Shown: piece after piece, positions 34,576 through 43,068 of the stretch
Position numbering within the stretch: the stretch's first letter is position 1
Layout of the letters: each line of letters begins with the position of its first letter
Assembly: GCA_963783105.1 (NCBI GenBank)
Contig: CAWAMI010000003.1
Span: 1-64,000 of the forward strand
DNA from: JAVEDQ01 sp963783105
GTDB taxonomy: Bacteria > Actinomycetota > Actinomycetes > Frankiales > Frankiaceae
Length of the DNA stretch: 64,000 bases
Reading direction: 5' to 3'
The notes under the pieces: model-generated
What the model was told of the DNA's origin: nothing
What the model saw: only the letters and a program-made list of their open reading frames with translations
Databases searched by the model: none
Translations under genes and position numbers: made by a program

Positions 34576-35461
34576 GCAGATGGAGCTGCGGCACGGCTCG
34601 GCGCGGGCGACCGTGGTCGAGGTGGGCGGCGGGTTGCGGTGCTACGACGTCGGCGGCGTGCCGGTGATCGACGGCTACGCCGAGGACGAGATGGCCTCCG
34701 CCGGGCGCGGGCAGGTGCTGCTGCCGTGGCCGAACCGGGTCGAGGACGGGAAGTGGCGCTGGGACGGCAAGGACCAGCAGCTCGCGATCACCGAGGTCGG
34801 CAAGAGCAACGCGAACCACGGTCTGGTGCGGTGGGCCGGCTGGCGGCTGGAGCGGACGGGCGAGGGGAGCGCGATCGCCCGGCACGAGCTGCACCCGCAG
34901 ACCGGCTACCCGTTCCGGCTGGCGGCCGAGCTGCACTACTCGTTGGGCGACGAGGGCCTGACCGTACGGGTGCGAGTGGAGAACCGGACCGACGCTGCTG
35001 CTCCGGTGGGGCTCGGGTTCCACCCGTACGTCACGGCGTCGGACGGGCCGGTCGACGAGTGCACCCTCACCGTGCCCGCGGCGACGCGGATCGAGGTGAA
35101 TGACCGCGGCCTTCCCGTCGGGCGCCGGCCGGTCGAGGGGACGGAGTACGACTTCCGCTCGGGGCGGTTGATCGGCGACCAGGTCCTCGACACACCGATG
35201 ACCGACCTCGACCGCGTCGCCGGCCGGACCTCGGTCGTCCTCGCCGGCCCCGACCGGCAGGTGACGGTGTGGATGGACGAGACCTTCGGCTACGCGCAGG
35301 TCTTCACCGGCGACACCGTGCCGCAGCCCGAACGGCGGCGGCACGGGCTGGCGGTGGAGCCCATGACGTGCCCCGCGAACGCGCTCGTGACGGGTGAAGG
35401 GCTGAGGACGCTGGGGCCGGGCGAGGCGCTCGAGGGCAGCTGGGGGATCACACCGGGCTGA
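34556..35461 (+). CDS. Aldose 1-epimerase family protein
   Basis: A 301-residue galactose-mutarotase-like protein. Active-site motifs are NHGLVRWAGW (His), GLGFHPYV (second His) and VEPMTCPANA (catalytic Glu). It interconverts alpha and beta anomers of a sugar, free or phosphorylated. Overlap of 20 nt with the glycosyltransferase suggests an operon. The precise sugar is not indicated. Confidence 0.85.
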   Translation: MFRPSGEQMELRHGSARATVVEVGGGLRCYDVGGVPVIDGYAEDEMASAGRGQVLLPWPNRVEDGKWRWDGKDQQLAITEVGKSNANHGLVRWAGWRLERTGEGSAIARHELHPQTGYPFRLAAELHYSLGDEGLTVRVRVENRTDAAAPVGLGFHPYVTASDGPVDECTLTVPAATRIEVNDRGLPVGRRPVEGTEYDFRSGRLIGDQVLDTPMTDLDRVAGRTSVVLAGPDRQVTVWMDETFGYAQVFTGDTVPQPERRRHGLAVEPMTCPANALVTGEGLRTLGPGEALEGSWGITPG

Positions 35462-35526
35462 GCCACACGAGCCGTCGGCAGGCACATCTGCGCTTGCCCA
35501 GTCCGCGCACGAGCTCGGAAGTTGCC

Positions 35527-35799
35527 TCAGCGTCGGCGGTAGACGTCAGCCCTGTGGTCGATGACCTCAACGACGACGCAGTGCCGCTCTTCGTCGATCC
35601 GGTAGACGACGCGGAAGTCGCCACGGCGCGCGCTGTGCAGCCCTGACAGTTCAAGGTGAAGCTCGCGGCCGACCCGCTGCGGGTTGGTCGCGAGCCCGCC
35701 GTAGATGAACTCCACGGCGGCGGTGGCCACCTTCTCGGGCAGTTTGGTCAGATCCCGCTTCGCTGAGGGAGCCCACGAGATGTCGTAGGCCTCGGACAT
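35527..35799 (-). CDS. RelE/ParE-family toxin
   Basis: A 90-residue toxin-like protein: YDISWAPSAKRDLTKLP, then LHLELSGLHSARRGDFRVVYRID and VIDHRADVYRRR, the typical RelE fold with a basic C-terminal strand. Members cleave mRNA at the ribosome when free. ATG lies at the TGATG overlap with the antitoxin's stop (35797-35801), so translation is coupled. Lys/Arg/Tyr residues in the last part fit the catalytic face. Confidence 0.88.
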   Translation of the reverse strand: MSEAYDISWAPSAKRDLTKLPEKVATAAVEFIYGGLATNPQRVGRELHLELSGLHSARRGDFRVVYRIDEERHCVVVEVIDHRADVYRRR

Positions 35800-36095
35800 C
35801 AGCGCTGCCGCGTGATCAGCGCCGCTGCTTCGTCCTTCGTCAACGTCTCCGCTTCGCCTGCATCGAGTTCGGCCTCGGCCTTTCGGATGCGGCGCATGAG
35901 CTTCGGGTCAGACAGGATGTCGAGGGTCTCCTCGAGGCCCTCGAGGTCCTCGACCGCCATCACCACTGCGGCGGGACGACCGTGCTTCGTGATCACAACC
36001 CGGCCATGTTCCCGCTCGAGACGATCCACGACTTCGGAGAGCCGGTTCTTCACGTCCGCGAGTGGGATGTGCTCGGGCGTCGCAGTCATGGCCAC
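35799..36095 (-). CDS. Phd/YefM-type antitoxin
   Basis: A 98-residue antitoxin: the N-terminal dimer/DNA-binding half IPLADVKNRLSEVVDRLE and VVITKHGRPAAVVMA, followed by an acidic disordered end (AEAELDAGEAETLTKDE) for toxin masking. As usual for type II systems, it lies upstream of the toxin and would repress its own promoter. The gap before it (36096-36358) carries no other gene. Confidence 0.88.
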   Translation of the reverse strand: MAMTATPEHIPLADVKNRLSEVVDRLEREHGRVVITKHGRPAAVVMAVEDLEGLEETLDILSDPKLMRRIRKAEAELDAGEAETLTKDEAAALITRQR

Positions 36096-36358
36096 AACTA
36101 TAGCCAGATTGACCGCAGGGGCAACGCCCGAGAGCGGCCCCGGTCAACAAGTAGCCGGATACCGGGCAGCTCGCCCCCGCTGCGGGCCCGTCCCTCACTC
36201 GCCAACGCTGGGAGGAGGGCCCGGCTTGGCAACCTCAACCAGGTGCCACCCCTTCTCGCTGGCGTTCGTCGACAACAGTGCGGGACTGCTCCGATCGGAT
36301 GAGTGGGTCCGAGCGTTCAGGCCTGTGTTGATGCAGGACGCGGCTCGATCATCTGTGT

Positions 36359-36589
36359 ATGTGCGACGAGTGCCGGTGGAACCAGCACGGCCAGTGCCGA
36401 GGACGGCTCGGCGGCAAGGGCGGCTACCGCTGCCTGTGCCGGCTCTGCGTCCCGGCGTTCCGGCGCGTGCCCGAGCGGGCGGAGGCTGCGCAGGCCGTCG
36501 GCGACGACGTCGTGGCGAGTCCCAGCGTCGGTGCTCAGGGGCCGGCGCTGCGGCTCGTGTGGTCACACGGCACCCGGGTCGACCACTGA
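36359..36589 (+). CDS. Candidate small Cys-rich protein
   Basis: A 76-residue frame beginning MCDECRWNQHGQC and continuing GKGGYRCLCRLC, with six Cys in the first 30 residues. The CxxC...C...CxCxxC pattern suits a zinc or iron-sulfur site, and the sequence lacks the arginine bias of shadow frames. The ribosome site is weak and no family is recognised. If real it converges on the patatin gene. The rest of the 657-nt gap 36096-36752 holds only the palindrome pair near its end. Confidence 0.4.
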   Translation: MCDECRWNQHGQCRGRLGGKGGYRCLCRLCVPAFRRVPERAEAAQAVGDDVVASPSVGAQGPALRLVWSHGTRVDH

Positions 36590-36671
36590 TCGACCCCCTG
36601 GAGGATCGACAGCCCTTCGCAGCGCGGCTGCCGGGCTGACCCAGCACCCAACCGCGTCGCGGGCCCTCCGT

Positions 36672-36730
36672 AGTTGACGAACTGTCCCCGGCCGGCCCTC
36701 GGCCCCGAAACCGGGCGCAGTTGATCAACT
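36672..36730. repeat. Two AGTTGA-type palindromes 47 nt apart
   Basis: AGTTGATCAACT at 36719-36730 is a perfect 12-bp palindrome. AGTTGACGAACT at 36672-36683 is nearly the same and sits exactly 47 nt before it. They could be operator sites or an eroded two-unit form of the 47-nt repeat family. They lie just past the end of the patatin gene. Confidence 0.4.
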
Positions 36731-36752
36731 TCTGATCGGCTCCGCGGCAAAC

Positions 36753-38021
36753 TCAGCCCGAGCGGACGCTCCGCAGCTTCCGTCCCGCCTCGGCCTTCGG
36801 CGGGATGGTGCTCGAGCCCGGCGGCAGTTCGTCGGCGGGCTGCTCGTTCCAGCCGCCGTTCGGCTCGTCGAGCGCGTCCTTCGCCCGGCGCCGGCCCAGG
36901 TCGACGGCCCGCCGCGTGAACGCGGGGAGGAAGAGCAGGAACGTCGCCAGGTCGGGCACCGACGCGCCCGGCAGGCCGGTCACGCGGGAGAGGAAGCGAA
37001 CCGCGGGCGCGAGCAGCCGGGCCGGGGTCGCGTTGAGGGCGTCGACGACGAGGTTCGCGATGTCCGTCGCGCCCTTCGGCGCCACCACCAGGGCGGGCAC
37101 CTTGCGATAGGGACGGCCCTCGGAGGTCTCCGCCGACGCGCCGGCCTCGAGCAGCTGGTTGACCTGGGTCAGCGTGCGCAGGTCCTCGAGCAGGCGGTCG
37201 CCGGTGGCCAGGTGGAGGAACTGGTCGACGACGTCGATGGTCGTCGGCACGCCGCCGTCGTTGGCCGACAGCGGCCGCGCCGTCACGTCCGTGGACACGA
37301 CGACGAGACGCTTCGCCCCGAGGTCGAGGGCCGGCTTCAGCGGCACGTTCAGCCGCACGCCGCCGTCGACGGCCCAGGACGGGTCCGCCCCCGTCTTCGT
37401 CAGCGCGACCGGCGGGAACACCACCGGGATCGCGCTCGAGGCGTAGACGTGCTGGAGGCCCAGGCGGGTCCGGACGTAGAAGATGCCGCGGTCGAGGTCG
37501 TCCGGCGGCAGCTCCACGTCGTCCCGCGTCTCGACGTGCACAACGGTGCGGTCCGTGCTGAGGTCGGTGGCGGTCAGCGCGACCGCGTCGATGACGCCGT
37601 CCTCGACGTTGCGATGCAGGTCGTCCCACCCGTCCCAGCGCCCCAGCACATCGCGGATGGCGGGCGGATCCAACAGGCTGTCGGGGCCGACGGGCAGATG
37701 CGCGCGGCCGGCGGCGTACCGGACGCCGGAGGCGACGATGCCGAGCCCGACCGAACGGATCATCGGGCCGAGCAGCCGGTCCCACTCCTGCTCGAGCTGT
37801 TCGGCCGCCTGCTGCGGCGGCAGGTGGGCCAACCCGGCGAGCAGGACCGAGTTGATCGCCCCCGCGCTGCTTCCGCAGAAGATGCGCGGACGCCGCCCCT
37901 GCTCGTCCAGCGCGGGCAACAGACCTGCCATCGCCCCTGCCTCGAACGCGCCGCGCGCGCCTGCGCCGGCGAGGACCACTGCGACCGATTCCGTCTTCTG
38001 CGGGTTGACCATGGCGGGCAC
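36753..38021 (-). CDS. Patatin-like phospholipase
   Basis: A 422-residue lipid hydrolase. The oxyanion motif LAGAGARGAFEAG, the nucleophile GSSAGA and the catalytic Asp in AVDGGVRLN form the Ser-Asp dyad of patatins. It probably cleaves acyl chains from phospholipids. A long helical C-terminus with an amphipathic end (PDLATFLLFLPAFTRRAVDLG) suggests membrane contact. GTG at 38021 (MPAMVNPQ) or the ATG three codons later is the start. Confidence 0.85.
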   Translation of the reverse strand: MPAMVNPQKTESVAVVLAGAGARGAFEAGAMAGLLPALDEQGRRPRIFCGSSAGAINSVLLAGLAHLPPQQAAEQLEQEWDRLLGPMIRSVGLGIVASGVRYAAGRAHLPVGPDSLLDPPAIRDVLGRWDGWDDLHRNVEDGVIDAVALTATDLSTDRTVVHVETRDDVELPPDDLDRGIFYVRTRLGLQHVYASSAIPVVFPPVALTKTGADPSWAVDGGVRLNVPLKPALDLGAKRLVVVSTDVTARPLSANDGGVPTTIDVVDQFLHLATGDRLLEDLRTLTQVNQLLEAGASAETSEGRPYRKVPALVVAPKGATDIANLVVDALNATPARLLAPAVRFLSRVTGLPGASVPDLATFLLFLPAFTRRAVDLGRRRAKDALDEPNGGWNEQPADELPPGSSTIPPKAEAGRKLRSVRSG

Positions 38022-38142
38022 ATTGCCACGGGCCTCCGACAGAATTCAGCCCGCGGGCGAAGGGACACGGCTGTCTATCGCCCAGGACACATCGCACGTA
38101 GCGGACCGCGTCACCATCGTGGCAACGGGTAGGCGACGGACC

Positions 38143-38331
38143 ATGAGCGAGCACCCCGACGTCCCCGGCCTGCAGCCCGATCCCGAATCCGCGGAGGCCG
38201 TCGGCGACGTCGGCCCGATCAAGGGCGGTCCCGGAGGCTCGGAGCACGACATGGGCGGCGACATCGGCCCGGCCGACGAGGCCGTCGACCCGAGCGAGAA
38301 GCTCCCGGACCGGCCCGAGCTCGACACCTGA
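38143..38331 (+). CDS. Small acidic disordered protein
   Basis: A 62-residue protein, MSEHPDVPGLQPDPE, rich in Asp, Glu, Pro and Gly with no hydrophobic core. Such short acidic proteins are common in actinobacteria and usually unstudied. It lies between the patatin gene's start and the DUF72 gene's end. Low complexity makes coding less certain, but codon phase is clean. Confidence 0.5.
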   Translation: MSEHPDVPGLQPDPESAEAVGDVGPIKGGPGGSEHDMGGDIGPADEAVDPSEKLPDRPELDT

Positions 38332-38336
38332 GCGGG

Positions 38337-39158
38337 TCAGCCCGTCCCGAGCTCGCGCAGCGCGGGCGTGCGGGTGACCGCTCGTCCCCGCGCCGCCGCG
38401 AGCCGGGCGAAGACGGCGGCGTCGACGACGGCGGCGCCGCCGGGGTCGTTGTTGGTGTAGACGAACACGTCCGAGTCCGCGCCGAAGGCGGCATCGAGCC
38501 GCCGCACCCAGGAGGCGAGCGCCGTCCGCCCGTAGCGCGGCCACGGCTCCGCCCGCCCGGTGTGCAGCCGCAGGTAGCCCCAGTCGGCCGTCCGCCACAG
38601 CGGTCCCAGCGGCCGGCTGTCGCGGTCGGCCCACACCAGCGCCGCATTCGACCCCGCCAGCACCGCGCGCGTCTCGGCCGTGTACCAGGACGGATGTCGG
38701 GGCTCGACCGCCACCCGCACGCCGGACGGGAAGCAGTCCAGTGTCTCGGCCAGGGCGGCCGGATCGGCCTGCAGCGTCGGCGGCAGCTGCAGCAGCACCG
38801 GCCCGAGCTTGCGGCCCAACCCGTAGGCCCGGTCCATCAGCCGCCCCACCGGCTCGGCCGGTTCCCGCAACCGTTTGATGTGGGTGAGGTAGCGGCTGGC
38901 CTTGACCGCGAAGCAGTAGTCCGGCGGCGTGCGCTCGGCCCAGGCCTCGAAGGTCGACCGCTCCGGCAGCCGGTAGAACGGCGCGTTCAGCTCGACCGTC
39001 GCGAACACCTCGGCGTGCCGTTCCAGCCATCGCCGCTGGGGGAGCTTGGCCGGATAAAGCCGGCCCCGCCAGTCCGCGTATTGCCAGCCCGACGTCCCGA
39101 TCCACCACCGGCCCGCCGCCGCGAGTTGCTCCGGCGGTGCCGACTCGCCCGGCCCCAT
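38337..39158 (-). CDS. DUF72 family protein
   Basis: A 273-residue TIM-barrel-like protein. The opening WWIGTSGWQYADWRG, the FYRLPERSTFEAWA segment and LRLHTG with the later YTNNDPGGAAV are characteristic of DUF72 (YecE-like). The biochemical role of the family is unknown. ATG at 39158 overlaps by position the region just before the AcuC-like gene on the other strand. Confidence 0.85.
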   Translation of the reverse strand: MGPGESAPPEQLAAAGRWWIGTSGWQYADWRGRLYPAKLPQRRWLERHAEVFATVELNAPFYRLPERSTFEAWAERTPPDYCFAVKASRYLTHIKRLREPAEPVGRLMDRAYGLGRKLGPVLLQLPPTLQADPAALAETLDCFPSGVRVAVEPRHPSWYTAETRAVLAGSNAALVWADRDSRPLGPLWRTADWGYLRLHTGRAEPWPRYGRTALASWVRRLDAAFGADSDVFVYTNNDPGGAAVVDAAVFARLAAARGRAVTRTPALRELGTG

Positions 39159-39184
39159 GGGCAGAGGGTGTCAGACTGACGCTG

Positions 39185-40396
39185 ATGACTGGGCCCGCGC
39201 ACGTCGTCTGGGACGACGACTTCCTCAGGTATGACCCTGGCGAGGGCCATCCCATGCGTCCGGTCCGCCTGGCCGTCACGATCTCGCTCGCCCAGCAGCT
39301 GGGTCTGCTGACCCGGCGGGACGTCACCGTCGGGGGAGCGGAGCCGGTCGACCCGCAGCTCCTGACGCGGATCCACGACCCCGGCTACGTCAAGGCCGTC
39401 CGCCGGGCGCTCCGCGACGAGGTGCACGGACTCGGCACCGCGGATGACCCGGTCTGGGAGGGCATGCACGAGGCCTCCGCCGTCATCGCCGGGGCCAGCG
39501 TCGCGGCGGCCGACGCCGTCCGCAGCGGACGCGCCCTGCACGCCGTCAACATCGCCGGCGGGCTCCACCACGCGCACCGCTCGCGGGCAGCCGGGTTCTG
39601 CGTCTACAACGACCCGGCGATCGCGATCCGCGCGCTGCTCGACGACGGCGTCCGGCGCATCGCCTACGTCGACGTCGACGCCCACCACGGTGATGGGGTG
39701 CAGGAGGCGTTCTACGACGACGACCGCGTCCTGACCATCTCGCTGCACCAGAGCGGCACCACGCTGTTCCCCGGCACGGGTTTCCCCGAGGAGCTCGGCG
39801 TCGGCGACGCGGAGGGGACGTCGGTCAACGTCGCGCTGCCCGGGTTCACCGGCGACGCGGGCTGGCTGCGCGCGTTCTCCGGCGTGGTGCCGGTGCTGGT
39901 CCGCAGCTTCGAGCCCGAGATCCTCGTGACGCAGTGCGGCTGCGACGGGCACCGCGCGGACCCGTTGACCGATCTGCGGCTCACCGTCGACGGCCAGCGC
40001 GCCGCCTACGTGCTGTTGCACGAGCTCGCGCACGAGGTGTGCGGGGGCCGGTGGCTCGCCTTCGGCGGCGGCGGGTACGCGCTGGCGGACGTCGTCCCCC
40101 GCGCCTGGACGCACCTGCTGGCGGTGGCGACCGGCGAGCCGGTGGCGCCCGCGACCGAGCTGCCCGGCGCGTGGCGGCGCGAGATCCGGGACCGGTTCGG
40201 CATCCTCGGTCCCGAGGCGATGACCGATCGGGCCGAGGACCCGACCGAGGACCCCGCTGAGTACCAGGCGATCCCCGACTACGAGCCGTGGGACGCCGGC
40301 GACGGCGACGAGGAGGACCCGCTCGACCGGTCCGTCGCCGCCACCCGCCGCGCGGTCCTGCCGCTGCTCGGGCTCGACCCGATGATCGACCGATGA
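39185..40396 (+). CDS. AcuC-like histone-deacetylase-fold protein deacylase
   Basis: A 403-residue arginase-fold enzyme. YVDVDAHHGDGVQ and NIAGGLHHAH hold the zinc/active-site Asp and His residues, and FGGGGYAL matches the conserved glycine-rich loop. AcuC-type enzymes remove acetyl groups from lysines of acetyl-CoA synthetase. ATG at 39185. Its stop overlaps the start of the GNAT fusion gene (ATGA), an acetyltransferase, which fits a writer-eraser pair. The 100-residue Asp/Glu-rich C-terminus is an addition. Confidence 0.85.
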   Translation: MTGPAHVVWDDDFLRYDPGEGHPMRPVRLAVTISLAQQLGLLTRRDVTVGGAEPVDPQLLTRIHDPGYVKAVRRALRDEVHGLGTADDPVWEGMHEASAVIAGASVAAADAVRSGRALHAVNIAGGLHHAHRSRAAGFCVYNDPAIAIRALLDDGVRRIAYVDVDAHHGDGVQEAFYDDDRVLTISLHQSGTTLFPGTGFPEELGVGDAEGTSVNVALPGFTGDAGWLRAFSGVVPVLVRSFEPEILVTQCGCDGHRADPLTDLRLTVDGQRAAYVLLHELAHEVCGGRWLAFGGGGYALADVVPRAWTHLLAVATGEPVAPATELPGAWRREIRDRFGILGPEAMTDRAEDPTEDPAEYQAIPDYEPWDAGDGDEEDPLDRSVAATRRAVLPLLGLDPMIDR

Positions 40397-43068
40397 CGGC
40401 CGACCGAGGGCCGAGGTCAGCGCCGGAGCCGGCGGCCGGGGAGACGCCCGAGGTCCTCTACCCGGCGCACTGGGAAGCTGACGTCGTGCTCTCCGACGGC
40501 GGCACCGGGCGTCTGCGCCCGATCCGTCCCGAGGACGCCGACGCCCTCGTCGCGATGCACGGACGGCTGTCGCCGGAGACGATCTACCGCCGGTTCTTCG
40601 CGCCCTATCCGAAGGTCCAGCCCGGCGACCTCGAGCGCTTCACCCACCTGGACTACGACCGCCGCGTCGCCTTCGTGCTGCTCGTCGACGACGCCCTGGT
40701 CGCGGTCGGCCGCTACGAGGGCGTCGAGGGCAGCGACGTCGCCGAGGTGGCGTTCGTCGTGCAGGACGACCAGCAGGGCCGCGGCATCGGCTCGGTCCTG
40801 CTCGAACACCTCGCCGCCGCGGGCCAGGAGCGCGGCATCACCCGGTTCGAGGCCGACGTGCTGACGGGCAACCGTTCGATGCTCGGCGTCTTCCTCGACG
40901 CCGGCTACACGGTCGCCCGCAGCTACGAGAGCGGCACGGTACGGGTGGAGTTCGACATCGCCCCGACCGAGCGCAGTGTCGAGGTCATGCGAACCCGCGA
41001 GCACCGGGCCGAGGCGCGCTCCGTCGGCCGGCTGCTGCGTGCGGAGTCGGTCGCCGTCATCGGCGCGTCCCGCGACGCCGCCAAGCCGGGCGGGGTGGTG
41101 ATCCACAACCTGGTCGCCGCCGGGTTCGAGGGCGACATCGTGCCCATCCACCCCAGCGCCGCGACGATCGCCGGACGGCCCGCCTACCGGTCCGTGCAGG
41201 ACGCGCCCGGCCACATCGACCTCGCCGTCGTCGCGACCCCGCCGTCGACGTTGGACGCTGTCGTCGAGGACTGTGCCGCCGCCGGCGTGCACGGGCTCGT
41301 CGTGCTCACCGACACCCGCGATCCTGACGCCGACCAGGCGCTCGCGCAGCGGGTCCGGGCCGCCGGGATGCGGCTGATCGGCCCCGCCGGCCTCGGCATC
41401 CTCCGTCCCGCCGGGCATCTCAACGCCTCGCTCGTGCCGCGGCAGGCCGCACCCGGCCGGCTCGGCTTCTTCGCGCAGTCCGACGCCCTCGGCATCGCCC
41501 TGCTCGACGAGGTTGGACGTCGCGGGCTCGGCATCTCGTCGTTCGTCTCCGCGGGCGCGCGGGCCGACGTCAGCGGCAACGACCTGCTGCAGTACTGGGA
41601 GGACGATCCCGACACCGCCGTCGTCCTGCTCTATCTCGAGACGTTCGGCAACCCGCGCAAGTTCGGCCGGCTGGCGCGCCGGCTCGGGCGGTTGAAGCCG
41701 GTGGTGGCCGTGACGACCGGCGTGGCCCCGGTCGCCGACGCCCTGCTGGCCCAGGCCGGCGTCGTGCGGGCGGTCTCGGTCAGCGACATGCTGGACGCGG
41801 CCGCGCTGCTCGACGCGCAGCCGCTGCCGCAGGGCGACCGGATCGGGGTGGTGTCGAACAGCAGCGCGCTCGCCCGGCTGGTGCAGCGAACCATCCCCGA
41901 GGCGGGCCTGGAGTGCGGCCACGTGGAGGTCGTCCCCGTCGACAGCGGCGCCGAGCAGTACCGGCCTGCGCTCGAGGACACCGCGGCCGGCTCCGACGCA
42001 CTGATCACCGTGTTCGTGCCGCCGCTCGGGGTCGGCGCCGCCGAGGTGGGTGCCGTGGTCGCGGACGTCGCCGCGGCGGCGGACCTGCCGATCGCCGCGA
42101 CGTTCCTCGGCCAGACGGGCGTCGTCGCCGATCTCGGCGCCGTGCCGAGCTACGCGACGCCCGAGGCCGCGGTGAACGCGATGGCCCGGGTACGGGAACA
42201 CGCCCGCTGGCGGAGCCGCCCACCCGGCGTCGAACCCGACCTGTCCGGCCTCGACGTCGCACGGGCGCATGCGTTGCTCGCGGAGGGCACGGCCTCCGGC
42301 GGCACCGGCGGCATGGCTGGCGACGGCGTCACCTTCGGCGGGACGCCGGTCCGGCCCTCGAAGGAGGCGGCGGACTCCCTCGACGTCGCGGGTCTGCTGC
42401 GCAGCTACGGCATCGACGTCATGCCGGCCTACCCGGCACCGAGCGAGAACGAGGCGGTGCGGCTCGCGCACTCGATCGGCTGGCCCGTCGTGCTGAAGAC
42501 GACCGACCCGGCCTACCGGCACCGCTCCGACCTCGGCTCGGTCCGGCTCGACCTGGCCAACGAGGATCAGCTGAGGGCGGCGTGGCAGGCGGTCACCGAG
42601 CGGCTGTCGGAGGCATCCGGTTCGCGGGCGCACGCGCCCACCGCCCCGGGCGACCTCGTCGTGCAGCGGATGGCGACCCCGGGCGTGCCCGTGGTCATCG
42701 GCGCCACCGAGGACCCGCGATTCGGGCCGATGGTGTCGTTCGCGGTCGGCGGCATCGCCGGGGAGCTGCTCGGCGACACCGTGTGGCGGCTGGTGCCGCT
42801 GCTCGACGCCGAAGCCGACGAGATGGTCCGGGCGCCGCGCGCCGCCCCGCTGCTGTTCGGCTACCGCGGCGCCGAGCCGGTCGACGTCACGTCACTGACG
42901 GATCTGCTGCTGCGCGTGGCGCGGTTGAAGGAGGACCTGCCCGAGGTGGCGACGCTCGAGCTCAATCCCGTGCTCGTCGGGGGGCACGGCGCCGAGGTGC
43001 TGGGCGCGGCGATCCACGTCGGCGAGCCGGTGGCGCGGCTCGACGAAGGCCCGCGCCGGATGCTCTGA
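40393..43068 (+). CDS. GNAT acetyltransferase fused to ADP-forming acyl-CoA synthetase-like domains
   Basis: An 891-residue Pat-type protein. Order: N-terminal GNAT domain (about 25-190, VAEVAFVVQDDQQGRGIGS binds acetyl-CoA), CoA-binding Rossmann domain (about 215-310, SVAVIGASRDAAKPGG), succinyl-CoA-ligase-like domain (to about 640) and ATP-grasp domain (about 690-880, PVVLKTTDPAYRHRSD). Pat-like proteins acetylate lysines of acyl-CoA synthetases; in Salmonella Pat the GNAT is C-terminal, whereas here it leads. Overlaps the AcuC-like gene and the gamma-glutamyltransferase start. Regulation of the PrpE-like enzyme at 27.4 kb is inference. Confidence 0.85.
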   Translation: MTADRGPRSAPEPAAGETPEVLYPAHWEADVVLSDGGTGRLRPIRPEDADALVAMHGRLSPETIYRRFFAPYPKVQPGDLERFTHLDYDRRVAFVLLVDDALVAVGRYEGVEGSDVAEVAFVVQDDQQGRGIGSVLLEHLAAAGQERGITRFEADVLTGNRSMLGVFLDAGYTVARSYESGTVRVEFDIAPTERSVEVMRTREHRAEARSVGRLLRAESVAVIGASRDAAKPGGVVIHNLVAAGFEGDIVPIHPSAATIAGRPAYRSVQDAPGHIDLAVVATPPSTLDAVVEDCAAAGVHGLVVLTDTRDPDADQALAQRVRAAGMRLIGPAGLGILRPAGHLNASLVPRQAAPGRLGFFAQSDALGIALLDEVGRRGLGISSFVSAGARADVSGNDLLQYWEDDPDTAVVLLYLETFGNPRKFGRLARRLGRLKPVVAVTTGVAPVADALLAQAGVVRAVSVSDMLDAAALLDAQPLPQGDRIGVVSNSSALARLVQRTIPEAGLECGHVEVVPVDSGAEQYRPALEDTAAGSDALITVFVPPLGVGAAEVGAVVADVAAAADLPIAATFLGQTGVVADLGAVPSYATPEAAVNAMARVREHARWRSRPPGVEPDLSGLDVARAHALLAEGTASGGTGGMAGDGVTFGGTPVRPSKEAADSLDVAGLLRSYGIDVMPAYPAPSENEAVRLAHSIGWPVVLKTTDPAYRHRSDLGSVRLDLANEDQLRAAWQAVTERLSEASGSRAHAPTAPGDLVVQRMATPGVPVVIGATEDPRFGPMVSFAVGGIAGELLGDTVWRLVPLLDAEADEMVRAPRAAPLLFGYRGAEPVDVTSLTDLLLRVARLKEDLPEVATLELNPVLVGGHGAEVLGAAIHVGEPVARLDEGPRRML

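Noticed and set aside
36535..39327. 930-codon open frame on the minus strand spanning the patatin and DUF72 genes
   Set aside because: Same strand but other frame of two well-motif-supported genes; composition is Arg/Gly/Ala-rich with no domains.
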